Positions 32,912-43,780 of a stretch of 64,000 bases of DNA are shown here, piece by piece. The notes beneath the pieces are model-generated. The model had not been told where the DNA came from. It saw nothing but the letters and a program-made list of their open reading frames with translations, and made no database searches. Every line of letters begins with the position of its first letter. Within the stretch, counting starts at the first letter, position 1. Origin of the DNA: Serpula lacrymans var. lacrymans S7.9 (lineage: Eukaryota; Basidiomycota; Agaricomycetes; Boletales; Serpulaceae); contig NW_006763295.1 in the NCBI RefSeq assembly GCF_000218685.1, positions 682,857-746,856 of the forward strand, written 5' to 3'. The position numbers and the translations under genes are program-made.

Positions 32912-35806
32912 TTAGGTCTTCACTGCTTTCCAGAAAGAGGCATACCTGATGCGTCGATGAGTGGGAGTTAGGAGGCTGGCTACGGGACAAGAGTACTTAC
33001 ATATTGACTCTGTCAAGAGGGACTTCCGGACCCGATCTTACCCCTAATGCAGTTAGTTTGAACCCTTTTTTCTCGAAACTGAAGAGGATAATCATAAGAT
33101 ATTGCTGTGGGTACATGTATGCGCGTCAACTTACACTTCATTATACCATGGTTTCCTTGCCGCAGAACGCCATAGCACAAACCCTCCTGGAGCAAGAACT
33201 CGGTAGAACTCATCAATCTCATCATCGACGTCTTTTGATCCAGGGGTAAACCAGTCGAGGTGGTCCATAATCACCGCACGGGTGAGGGACCATGTAGTCA
33301 AACCCCGTAGCACACTGGAGTCTAGTCAGCATCTTATCATTTTAAGGAATAGAGACCTTACTTGACAATCGAATCGGTGTGCAACCGGAATGCTTCCATT
33401 GCCTTCCCATTGTCTGACTTCAGTGCATCGAATCCGGACTGAGTAAGATATTCAGGGCAAGACGATCTGGTGTAGTGTCCTAATAAAGCCTAGAATATAC
33501 AATCAGTACACACTTTTAGTAACAGACGAAGTGGAACTTACGAGTAGGTAAAAATAAGCACCATCCTTGAACGAATAAGTGGACGGCAGAGGGTCGAAAG
33601 TATCCCTGACAAACTCGTATATGGTGCCCTCTTCTAGAAGCATTCGGCGTTGATTGAGGGGAACGCCTAAAGCGTTCCAGCAGAATATGGGATTTTTGAG
33701 GAGCGCAACCACGATCGGATTTAACAACACAGGACGCAGCTTCTCCTTCCATATCTTTTCTTGCTCTGGTATGCTCTCGGCACTGCAGAGGGCCTCTACG
33801 TCCTGAGAAACCCCGACAAATGAGAAGATATACTGTGCGAGACGAAGGGCCCAGCCGCTGTATCCATTGAGGTAGAACGCAGAAGAAAACGCGTTGTCAT
33901 TGATGTGCCAAAATTGGTACGCGGCAGATGATAGAAATGGAGAAATCTTGGAGTCGAGAAGCCCACGGAATTGGGGATGGCAGCCACTTCCAAACATGTC
34001 GAAGAAGTCCTTATACTCTAGACTCTGAATAGAAGCGAGTTTCAACTCTAAAAGGTGACCTTGGCTATATATCCAACTTTGAGTTCACTGAAAATCATTA
34101 GGACATTGGTGACGCACCAGGGGTTCATATCCACACAGTGGATCTAAACTTTTTATTAGACAGAGAGGCCTGAAGCATGTCGAACTACTCACTCGCTTGG
34201 GCTGAGCTGCTATGGCATAGTGCAAGGCATTATCCCCCGCAGATGTGATGACAAGCATGGAGTCGTCTGTGCTCAGATCGAGGTGTTTCAAGTCTACTAC
34301 TGGATCTTCCTGTCTACCACTTAGCAAACAGGTATGGGTTAAAAATATTGGCCCCATACCCAAGTGAAGGAATATATGAACGTTCTGAAATCCTTGTGTA
34401 CCGGTTGCTCATAGTAAGGCAACCTCCAAGGCTACACGCATGTCAATATGGCTTGAGATGAAGGATAAACCACACGTACTTTGCCTACTTGATAATGGAA
34501 AGAACTTAATGGTGGTGTAATGTCGATAACAGTGGCAGCAGCATTAGAGGGCTCGACAGGGACAGGTAACATTGGGTCGCCAATTTCCAATGGAGGTACC
34601 ATTTCGCTTTCTTTGACTACTGCATTGGGAGTAGGAGAGCAGTTCCCAATCATATTGCCACCTTCTACCTCAAAGGCATGGCAAAATGGTGAGACGTCAC
34701 AAGAGCGAGATCTTCCAAGCCAGATATAATAAGGACTATGGCAATATCAATTTACATGAAGTTGCGAGTAATGCAGATCATAACTTACATTCTAACGATA
34801 AACGGTAGCACGAAGCGATTCCGCCCGTTGTATGATTTGATCTACTTTAATGTTAGGAAGTGGCAAACACTCACAAAAATCATGTACTGACCGTCCCAAA
34901 TTTATATTCCAGATAATCACGGCGATGTGGAGATAGAGAAACATGGTCAAAGTCGAACCAAATTTGCCAAAACCATCGACTAATCCATCCACATTCTTTG
35001 CTTGTTCCACCAATTGCCTTCTCGTGTAATGATGGCTGTCTACCAGAGGTATAAAAGTCGACGACGCCAAGTAAACCGTTTTCAGGGGATAAAACATAAT
35101 CTATGCGATCTAACAACGTATAGAAGTTGGGCATCTACAAACAAATTATTAGCGCGCGAGATGCCGAAGGCCTCATTCTGAGTCAACGTACCATGGACAA
35201 CGAATAACTGAGTGTCACAAAGCCCACACTTCCTTTTGGATTACTATCCGACCATTCTGGTAAAGAGAATTCCGTGGCATCTTGGCATAGAACCGTGATA
35301 TTGGTCCATCCTCTCTTGGAGAACCGCTGACGGGCCACTTGGAGCAATGGTTCGCAAAGATCGACGAGATATATGGCATCGAATGACTTGATTGGGATAT
35401 GTTTGTCCATGAGCTCAATATTATGCCCTATGATGCGAGTTGGAAAAAGAAGGGTGCATAATTAGGAGTCATACCAGTTCCACCTCCTATATCTACCCAA
35501 ATGAGACGCTGTTTTGAGATATCCTTACGCATGGTACGGATATGACCAGCTGCAAGAGTGAGCATCGTATTCCGGCCGCGTAACAGACCACTTCTGGTGG
35601 CATCGTAGACATCCGCTTGGCCCTCATAGAACTGAATGCACAGTACATAACATTAACGACAGATACTGAGCCCATGATTGGATAAGATATACCTTGTCCA
35701 GCCTTGTTCTTTGGTCCGCAGTGCCGATCGGGCAAATAAAACAATGCCATATAAACCTCAGTTGCGGCCTGATGTCTTGAGCAAGTATAAAAACACCAGC
35801 CAGCAT
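32912..35806 (-). CDS. BTA1: Betaine-lipid (DGTS) synthase, fused methyltransferase and DUF3419 domains
   Basis: Makes diacylglyceryl-trimethylhomoserine, a phosphorus-free membrane lipid, from diacylglycerol and S-adenosylmethionine. An N-terminal membrane segment (AAMLAGVFILAQDIRPQ) precedes a methyltransferase domain (FYEGQADVYDATRSGLLRGR, WVDIGGGTGHNIE, ITVLCQDATEFSLPEW). The C-terminal DUF3419/BtaA-like half shows EDPVVDLKHL, VITSAGDNALHYAI, HCVDMNPCQGHLLELKLA, DHLDWFTPGSKDVDDEIDE and RVLAPGGFVLWRSA. Introns of about 50 nt join these parts. The last exon gives YASFWKAVKT and stops at 32912. The 5' end is uncertain. 35806 is the first good ATG, but the frame is open further upstream to about 35900 and a short first exon may exist. 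Expression of such genes is often induced by phosphate shortage. Confidence 0.9.
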
Positions 35807-36892
35807 CGCTGCGAGAACGAGATACGCGGACAACTCGACAGAACCGGTGAACACGGTTACAGTCGCACTAACATCTCTACGACGACATGTGAGTAATAAA
35901 GAAGATATGTAACAGGTAGTAGGACAACCGACCTAAATCTGACCCACAACGTGACGAGACCGAGCACAAGAATGAAAAACCGGACAAAAAAAAAGTTGAG
36001 CATTTCGTCTGTCTAGAAGAAGAAAAAAAGTTGAGCATGGCCTTTTAAATGTCGAAGCTCGCAGCTCGTAGATACGATCAAATTTCAGGTAAGTGATTTC
36101 TGCAACGTTCTGCAAAGCCAATCACGACGAGAATTGGTGTGCATGCGCACGAGCCTCCATATTAGACGGACCAGTGCATGCACCGTGGTACATGTCATCG
36201 ACGAACGTTTATCCTCTTCGGGAAATAAATAGGTAATCTGAACAAACGATGATCAGAGCGACGAGGCTTTTGAGAGAAACGGGGTTGATGTTCTGATAAG
36301 CCACAGGCGATATGGGTGTTGGTAACGAAAAACGAATTCGGAATGTGCAACACGAAGGTATCCTCCAAGTCTACAGTAATAATCACGATAATCACGAGAA
36401 GACACGTCGGATGGCTGGAAGGGCTGTTGAGCCTCGATTTCTTCACACTTCAGCATCTGTTGGGGAAATGCCCTGAATACTCAAGTTGTCGTCCAGATAG
36501 CCTGGAGTATTCATTGACTCGGATAACGAGGACGAGGACAGATAGCAATAAAGACTCGGAGAACAATGGGGCTGCTTATGTAATGAGACTTAAATGGGTC
36601 TTGGGTCGGGTTCCGAAAGAGAGGCGCCCAGTTGAAGGCGGTACCGCCAATTGTGATCTGTCTCTCTCATCTCCACGCTCGTTTTCCAGCTTGCTTTCAA
36701 GAAAGCAAGTTCGGTTATTGCACTTTTGGGTGAGCAAGGTCTCTGTGTAGCCAAATTTGCTGTCTGTCGCTCAGCCGTGTGGCCTCAGACCTTTCGATCG
36801 TCGTCTCGCGACCGTGACCTCAGCGCTAAACATCCCACATAGTCTCCACATTACACAGGCTTTGCTCTCTCTTCCAATATACCTCGATAGTC
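35807..36892. other. Divergent intergenic region (BTA1 / ELL)
   Basis: Promoter region for two divergent genes and probably the missing first exon of BTA1. ORFs at 36316-36750 and 36757-37029 have no recognisable motif and are not called. Confidence 0.45.
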
Positions 36893-39271
36893 ATGCCTCT
36901 GCCTGGAGATGGAGTGTTATCCCTGCAAGGCCTCTCTCGTCCTGGAGATGCCCTGCATTCAAAGCCAAAACAAGCAATGATAGTCCGCATGTCTGCAGAG
37001 ACTCTGGAGGCGCTAGAGGCATTTCCTAATCATCCACCAATGGATTTCGAGTTTGGAGAGAGCCCCGTGCGTTAATGAGCGCTAGTTTCTACAAGTCCAA
37101 TACTAATTTCTACACCAGGGTATCTACATTGGAGACACATTCTTTCCCATGCGACCACTGAAAGAGAGCTCGCCACATGAGATCTATCTACGGGCTTCTT
37201 CAGCTGCTAAGCGAATGGCACCTCTGAAGCTCTACGCCAATGTTACCGGAAAGTTCACAGTAGAACGAGAGCTGGGAGAAAAAGTCCAGGACAAGGTTCG
37301 AGATCGGACAATGGCCGCAAGGAACAAGCACCAGGAACGTAAAGCAATACTACTTGATGCACCACCAACATTACCTGGTAATGTAAAGAAGCGCAAGGCG
37401 CCACCAACTACGTTTTTGAATACGAAGAAGCCTCATATTGAGCAACCTCGAACTACGTCTAAGGCCTCTGCCGCTCTGCCTTCTCAAGTTATATCTCCTG
37501 TTCCCTCCACTTCGACTACAAAGAAATTGAATCCTGAAATTCGGAGGCGCGTGATCCGATGCTTAGCTATTGCCCAACGACACCCCGAGGAGGTTGTAGA
37601 AATGCTACAGGGTGAACATGGCTCTACACGAAATGAGCTGCTACAACTACTAGAAGAGGTGAGTACATGTACATTCTGTGGCGTGGTCGTTGCTCTTACA
37701 TGACTACTATGTACAAGGTGGCTGAGCCAGCTCCCAAGAATGCAGCTGATAAAACGCGTGGTCTTTGGGGTTTAAAACTTCAAACGTGGCTTGACGTCCG
37801 CCCATACGGGTGGCCAGATCTAACAGAAGCAGAGCGAACCGCCGTTTCCCGAAAAGTTCGGTCGGCCCTCAATGGACTCAAGATACCCGAATCTGATCCT
37901 GCCTGGGATCTCGCCCGCTACAGGAGCACAGCAACTACGAACGTCACACCATCTTCTGCTGTAACGACAAAAGGATCTACTGGCAACAGCAACTCCACTG
38001 CTCCACCTAGGGCGGAAATTAAACGGCCAGCTGTTTCTAGAGAGCTCAAAGAACAGAAAAAGGCTAAACTAGATGCTAGTCGAACCAAAGGAGAAATTAA
38101 AATGAAGGATGAGAGTGCAAAGGCACCCAAAGCGACCACTGTCAAAGGAAAGGAGGCTGGTCAGTCCGCCGTTCCAAATCCTAAGACTACCCAAGCTTCC
38201 CAAGGATCAAAAACATTGCCTGCTCAAAGGCGACATCCAGGGTCAGGATTCAAAGTGAACAAAGCTCCTTCCCTAGATTCAAGCAACGGAAGCATCGACG
38301 GTGCTTCTCGCAAGACGGCAAGTTCGTCGGAAGCTCGTTCGTCTCAGAGGTCCCCGCTTCCACCCCCGTCCTTACCTCCAAAGCCTGTGCTGGTACCACC
38401 TCCAGATCGAAAGCCTAATACAGCAGCGACTAGTAAGGTGGTGAAGAAAGTGAAGGAATCTCCCGCTCCCTCTGTTATAGACGAGTCCGACAAAGAGAGG
38501 GATAAAGATCGGCTTAAATCTAGAGATAGGGATCGGGACAGGCAAAGAGACAGAGATACCTTTCCAATGGTTGCCAAACGCAAAGCTCTTCCTCGCGACG
38601 ATGATGACGGTGAATTTTCTGCCCAGGGAAGCGCGCAAAAGAAACGAAGAATAGTCGAGGCGCCCGTTATGCCGCCTCCAGTCACCAAAGAGCCCAAGGC
38701 CAGGGATCTTTCATTACCCAAGAAGCCAGTGCAAGATCTGTCACCTGCACCTCGTCCCGCTAAAATTAAAAAAGAATCTTCTCCTCCGCCCCCTCCGCCC
38801 AGGCAGTCTTCCTTGTCGCAGGAGAAAAGTTCTAGCGCGTCCCAACGTCCCCATCCGGGACGGAACAAAACGCATATCAGCAAATCTCGGCGCAGGTCAC
38901 CCATCTATACTTCTTCTGAGGACGAAGGAGAGATACCACAACATGATAATGCGCCTTCAGCCACTCAGACTCGTACCAATCACCATGTGGAACCGTCTCA
39001 GCAATATTCTCGTGCATCATACCCTATTACCACAAAGCACAATACCCTGCGCACTCAATATAGCTCATGCTATAGCAATTTCATGGATACATTTGTGCAG
39101 ATAGTGGCCCAGAAGAGGAAGATTGAAGCAGTGCTCAACGGAGATTCTGAGAGCGAACTGGACCTCATGGATCCCGATGAATTGAAGAAGCTCAGTGCCG
39201 AGCACAAGAGGCGCGAGGAAGAATTGGAAAATATCTGGCAGTCGCACGCTTCGAAGAATGGCTCTGCTTAG
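36893..39271 (+). CDS. ELL-like RNA polymerase II elongation factor
   Basis: ELL proteins suppress pausing by RNA polymerase II and belong to elongation complexes in the nucleus. The N-terminal part (DFEFGESP-GIYIGDTFFPMR, then LYANVTGKFTVERELGEKVQ) precedes the core winged-helix region RRRVIRCLAIAQRHPEEVVE ... GLWGLKLQTWLDVRPYGWP, equivalent to the RVIHLLAL...VQKDWPGY core of animal ELL. A long Lys/Ser/Pro-rich and RD/RE-repeat linker follows. The C-terminus is an occludin/ELL-like helical domain (YSSCYSNFMDTFVQIVAQ ... HKRREEELENIWQSHASK). Exons 36893-37066, 37119-37658 and 37718-39271 sum to 2268 nt (755 aa) with phases intact. Confidence 0.85.
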
Positions 39272-39795
39272 ATTCAGTCAAATAGAAATGCCTTCCGTGG
39301 CGAATGCATCGGTATTTGTTCACCGTACTATTTATCATTTTAGCTACCAAATTCCGCGTCTTCTTCTTTTCGTTAATCACTAGCACAATGGAATAAACAA
39401 TATATTGTCTTAGAATGAACACTTCCTTTTACATTAACTTGAAGTTTCTGTGAAATTTTGACCGTGGCTTAAAAGTTCTACATATGGGCCTCTTCACTAG
39501 TATTTCTGTCTCTTTTATATGACTCGCCATGAATTCCAGCTAAAGTACATCAAGTTGACAGTTGCACGAGACCATATGCATGCCGCCTTAATCTGCATAT
39601 GCTTGCATCGATACGGATGGTAAAACGCCATATTTAAATGAGTCGGAGTCGCAACCTCCGTTTCATCGATCGACGTATGCGTTAAGTTGCAAGTGGAACT
39701 CGAAGCTTAATGCATCAAACCTTCGTTTACTGAATTCAACGACGCTCCCAAAATATACGGAGAATAATAGAGCGGCACTCCGAGTCGGATACGCC
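39272..39795. other. Intergenic region (ELL / HAD hydrolase)
   Basis: 3' flank of the ELL-like gene and promoter of the HAD hydrolase gene, both on the plus strand. Nothing further is seen. Confidence 0.4.
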
Positions 39796-40760
39796 ATGTC
39801 GAACCAAAAGGTGAAATATGTAATCTTCGATATGGATGGTACGTCCTCGAATCATGTGTATGTTATATGGAGACATCCTGATATCATTGCGATTAGGTCT
39901 GATGATTGATTCAGAGAGTGTATATACTCAGGTTACAAGTATGTTTCGGTTTGGAGGCACAAAGTTCTAGTATATCAGTTATTTACCATTTCTCAGATGA
40001 TATACTTGCGCAATATGGCAAATCCATGTCATGGGACATTAAGGCTGGTCTCATGGGTAAACGTGGGTGAATCGTCCAACGTCGTGAATTAATTTCTGAA
40101 TATTCCAGCAGCTGAGCGAGAAGCAGCCGCTCATCTGCTTTCTTTCTTCCCCGATATTCCCCTCACAATAGATTCATATCTCCGCCAACGCGACACAGCC
40201 CAAGATCTGATATGGCCTACAGTGGAGCCACTACCAGGAGTTCGCAAACTTGTCCAACATCTCAAAAACCATAATATCCCGATTGGGGTCGCCACTGGCT
40301 CTCGCAGACGTAACTTTGAGCTTAAGACTGGACACTTATCTGATATATTTGAATGCTTTAATGGTAAAATAGTCTGTGGGGACGATTACCCCGGCAGAAT
40401 GCAAGGGAAACCCAACCCTGATATCTTCCTAATTGCTGCCAGAGAGAAACTTGGTAGGAATGTCGGTGAGAAAGACGAATGTACTGATGAAGAGAAAGGG
40501 GAGAGAGCCAAAGGTCTCGTATTCGAAGACGCGATCCCTGGAATGCAAGCTGGAAAGCGAGCTGGTATGGCTGGTGCGTTTATCGAGATGCTCTGTAGTG
40601 CTAAAGTTTAATTGATAAACACGACTGAGCAGTGATCTGGGTTCCAGATGCCAATTTATTGGGTGTGGAGTATTCTGGTCGTGAAAGGGCTGACCAGACC
40701 TTGAAATCTATTGAAGATTTCAAGCCAGAAGAATGGGGCTTGCCATCGTACGACAAATGA
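39796..40760 (+). CDS. HAD-superfamily phosphatase (pseudouridine-5'-phosphatase/GS1-like)
   Basis: Motif I is YVIFDMDG-LMIDSE (DxDG, nucleophile and general acid Asp), reconstructed over the first intron. Motif II is IPIGVATGSRRRNFELK. The region EDAIPGMQAGKRAGM supplies the motif III-IV Asp, and VCGDDYPGRMQGKPNPDIFL is typical of the GS1/HDHD1 subfamily. Expected reaction: removal of phosphate from a small phosphorylated metabolite in the cytosol. Exons start 39796, 39898, about 39996, about 40110 and about 40632. Stop TGA at 40758-40760, after LPSYDK. About 245 aa, usual for the family. The exact substrate is not decided by sequence. Confidence 0.85.
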
Positions 40761-40931
40761 TAGGAAATATGATACACCACTGTTCGGTAAACATGAGAGG
40801 TTTAAACCATACATTCGATTCCAATTACAAGACTAATCCCAACATTGCTTATCACGCACAACTATAATTTAATTCAAAACACACGAAAATGTGAAAATTA
40901 AAACTCCCTACGGGTGAAATACCTCGTGACA

Positions 40932-42569
40932 TCAAAAGTATGATCCTGCTCCTGCATATGTTTCCCTGGAGAAAGGACTCGCTTTATCCGCGTCGGATGA
41001 TTGTTCCGACTCGACTCCAGGCTCCAGCACGCTAAGTTCTTCTATTTGGCGGCGAGCATGCTCCACGGAACCGGGACCAAATGCAGGTATATGCGAGGAA
41101 AATGGTTTCACAGCCACTGCCAGTCGTCCTGCTGGTATGCATGCCTGCAAATCCATCTGTGGTGGCACTGGCTGGAATGATAACTTGTCTGACTGTTAGC
41201 ATATTTACATACGAAAACACAACGTGTACTCACGGAATCGTTGACTTTCTTGTAGTGCTTCAGGAACACATTCACATTCTCGAGCTCCTCGAGCACCTTT
41301 TGCTTCTTACGTTCCTTCTGCTCCTTCTCCTTCCCTATCCCCAGACTTTTCCCGCTATCCTTGAGGTCCTCCAGATCCTTCTTGGCCCAGATCAAAAATG
41401 CGACAGCTTCTCCTCCTTTCTGACGGCCTCCATTCTCACCTGCATCCACACCCAACCACTTCCGTGCCAGGGCATTGTGAAAAAGCACACTCTCAGCAAG
41501 ATATCGTCGGAGATCAATGCTTATCTCGTTCGAAGTGCCGGAGGATGACCTCGACTTTCCTGGAGTCATAGCAAGGGACCGGGCGGAAGAGTAAAGAGAT
41601 GCACATTCTAAATGCAGCTTTGCTATGAGGGCGGGAGATGGATGCGATTTAGGAAGAGGTGGGCCTGGAGTGAGCGTACTATCATAAGCTGACTTGGAAA
41701 GTAATTTTCGAATAGCTAAACTCTGTGCATCTGCTATAGCCAGTCTGAGTTCGATTTAAGCATTTCGAGAAAAGGACGTAACCAATGGTCTATCGACTTA
41801 CTTTGCTAGGGCAGCATTGACCTCCTTGTGCATGTCTGGAGGTCTGGCAGTTACATTTCCAGTGTTTCTGGCCTCTATCTTACTCCAGTCCAACAATACG
41901 GAGTCACTGAGGTAAGAGAAGATTCCAGCAGCCCTGCACAGCAACGTTACCGCAAAGTTGAGTTTTTCATCCTTAGTTTTGCGCTCGATGTCTGAGATCG
42001 CTCGTTCTCGCTCATAGTTTCCTAGGGAGTTAACGATAGAGTACGCAAGGTTGGAAAGCGCAAAAGCATAAGTTAGAAGCGAGAACGCGAGGTCGGCATA
42101 CAACGAAGGTATAGAAAGACGAGGGGAGGTGTTCAAAGGATTGATGTTTGCTGAGAGTGTCGTACGCCAACTGAATACTGGAATGAGTATGGACGTTGAA
42201 CGATACAAAGATGAATAAGAGGGTACAAACGCACTTGGTTCATATTTCATCGCAATCTCTCCGCTGTCTACGCAATTCATGATTCCTCGCAAATAAGGGA
42301 GATAGTCGTCCAGTACCTGATCGGACCAACGAATTCATTAATACCACTGCTGGGAAGGAGAAAGGGCGTATAACCTTGACCAACTTCAGGTAATCTTTCT
42401 CATCACGATCTGCGCGCTTGTTCTCCTTGAGAGCACCACGAAGATTTGCTCGAGCCTGCGTTGCCTCAGCCATGTGGGCTGTATGGGAGTCCTGGGGCGA
42501 ACCATCAACACAGAAATCGGCAAAGGAGACGGCACCCGTGGTCGGGAGTTCGTAGAGGTAGATGCTCAT
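40932..42569 (-). CDS. BRO1-domain protein, PalC/Rim23-like
   Basis: The N-terminus MSIYLYELPTTGAVSFADF and the BRO1-like helices (YLRGIMNCVDSGEIAMKYEP, FSWRTTLSANINPLN, ADLAFSLLTYAFALSNLAYS, NFAVTLLCRAAGIFSYLSD, HKEVNAALAKLAIADAQSLA, HPSPALIAKLHLECASLYSS) fit PalC. PalC is the BRO1 protein of the ambient-pH (Pal/Rim) pathway, which links ESCRT-III at the plasma membrane or endosomes to PacC/Rim101 activation. A Lys/Glu-rich helix (EKEQKERKKQKVLEELENVN) follows. The C-terminus is short and acidic. Four or five exons. The start at 42567-42569 is the only good ATG before the conserved segment. Confidence 0.82.
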
Positions 42570-42784
42570 CGGATGCTAGTAAAAGAACAAAGTTACTATG
42601 CAGAGTGAATATTAATCTCGCGAATGTCCGAAGCTGTTTATATAATTCACGATTCAGAACGGTAGAAGTCAGGATTCAAATTGAAGAGGAAAAGAGAAAT
42701 AAAAAGACCTTGCCACACAAACAATGATATCTAATCATAACCCAATGTCGGAATTGCAAGAGCGAATGGGAGAGCAAAAAACAA

Positions 42785-42858
42785 TGACCTGACCCTGGCT
42801 CGAACAGAAGACCTTCTGTGTGTTAGACAGATGCGATAACCAACTACGCCATCAGGCC
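42785..42858 (-). tRNA. tRNA-Val (AAC), no intron
   Basis: Minus strand 74 nt: acceptor GGCCTGA with TCAGGTC, D-arm GCG TAGTTGGTTAT CGC, anticodon stem TCTGT/ACAGA with loop CTAACAC (anticodon AAC), and T-arm TTCTG TTCGAGC CAGGG. The T-stem contains two G:T pairs. A and B boxes are recognisable. The pogo transposon begins only 47 bp from its 5' end. Confidence 0.82.
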
Positions 42859-42905
42859 TTGCATTACGTTAGTATTCATACCAATAGAAAGCGCCTCGTT
42901 TAATA

Positions 42906-42947
42906 CTGTCGTTCCCAGTCAGTTCGTATTTGAGGTACAATTCGGAC
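42906..42947 (+). repeat. Left terminal inverted repeat of the pogo element
   Basis: 42 bp, begins CTGTCGTTCCCAGTCAGTTC and ends GGTACAATTCGGAC. It is a perfect inverted match to 48398-48439. TA immediately outside. Confidence 0.95.
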
Positions 42948-43136
42948 GTCACAAAGGTAACAAAAAGTAACGCTAAGGTCACATATGCCGGATTGAAGCA
43001 CCGATTTGGCAGAGGAAAGCCTCAAAAAATGACGAAGTCCCACTGCTAAGAAATAATAGTAGAATAGTAGGCATTGCTTTCATGCTTGACTCAAAATCAA
43101 AACAACAGTTTCACCAGATTCAGAGTATATTTAACT

Positions 43137-43780
43137 ACCAAACATAGTATGGTTGACCCAACTCATTATAATATGTAATTGTCACACCATTTCCATCAGT
43201 TGGGGGAGGTAAAACACGCTCAGAGATATTGAAGTTATATGAGGGCCCAGGAGTACTACAGCCTGGGCCAGAGAAACCGTTGTAAAATGTGGGGTCAGGA
43301 AATTGCGATTGTGTGGCCAAAAAATATGGAGTCTGGACAGACTGGGGGGAAAACGCAGTAGATGAGTTGACACTAGAATATAAGGGTGATTGGGATGATT
43401 GTCCGGAGTGACTAGAACCCTCAGGGGCCTGAACACGACGGCCAAAAAGGCCAGCAAACCGGGGGTTATCTGCTAACTCCTTATGTCCTTGAAGGTGAGA
43501 CTTGATCCTTTCAATGAGGGCTTTGACTGTCCCATCAATTGGTAAACCAAGAGCACCGGCTATGACAATGAGGTCCTCCTTGCGCTTGTAAGACACAAGA
43601 GATCTGTCAAAGACTTTCATCACAGTCTCTATTGTTATTTGTGTGTTATGAGCGGTGTCTTCTTGCTGCTTACTTGCCTCCTTTTCTGTGTTTATGCGGG
43701 CTTTCCCACTCGATCTCCTTCCACTCGCACACACGGTCAGATGGTGTAGGAGAGGGGAAGACATCAAGCCCAAGCTGTGA
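43137..43780 (-). CDS. SAP-like domain ORF at the 3' end of the pogo element
   Basis: Frame with DRSLVSYKRKEDLIVIAGAL and GLPIDGTVKALIERIKSHL, which has the helix-turn-helix spacing and the LGLP-DGT-L pattern of a SAP-type DNA-binding motif, followed by NPRFAGLFGRR and a Ser/Tyr/Pro-rich tail ending YYVW. It lies downstream of the transposase frame, in the same orientation and inside the terminal repeats. The segment before it (CASGRRSSGKARINTEKEAS) resembles the basic tail of pogo transposases, so it may be the C-terminus of the transposase after an intron or frameshift rather than a separate gene. Confidence 0.5.

Noticed and set aside
36316..37029. Plus-strand ORFs of 144 and 90 codons before ELL
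   Set aside because: No motifs; the second overlaps the ELL first exon in another frame, and both lie in promoter sequence.
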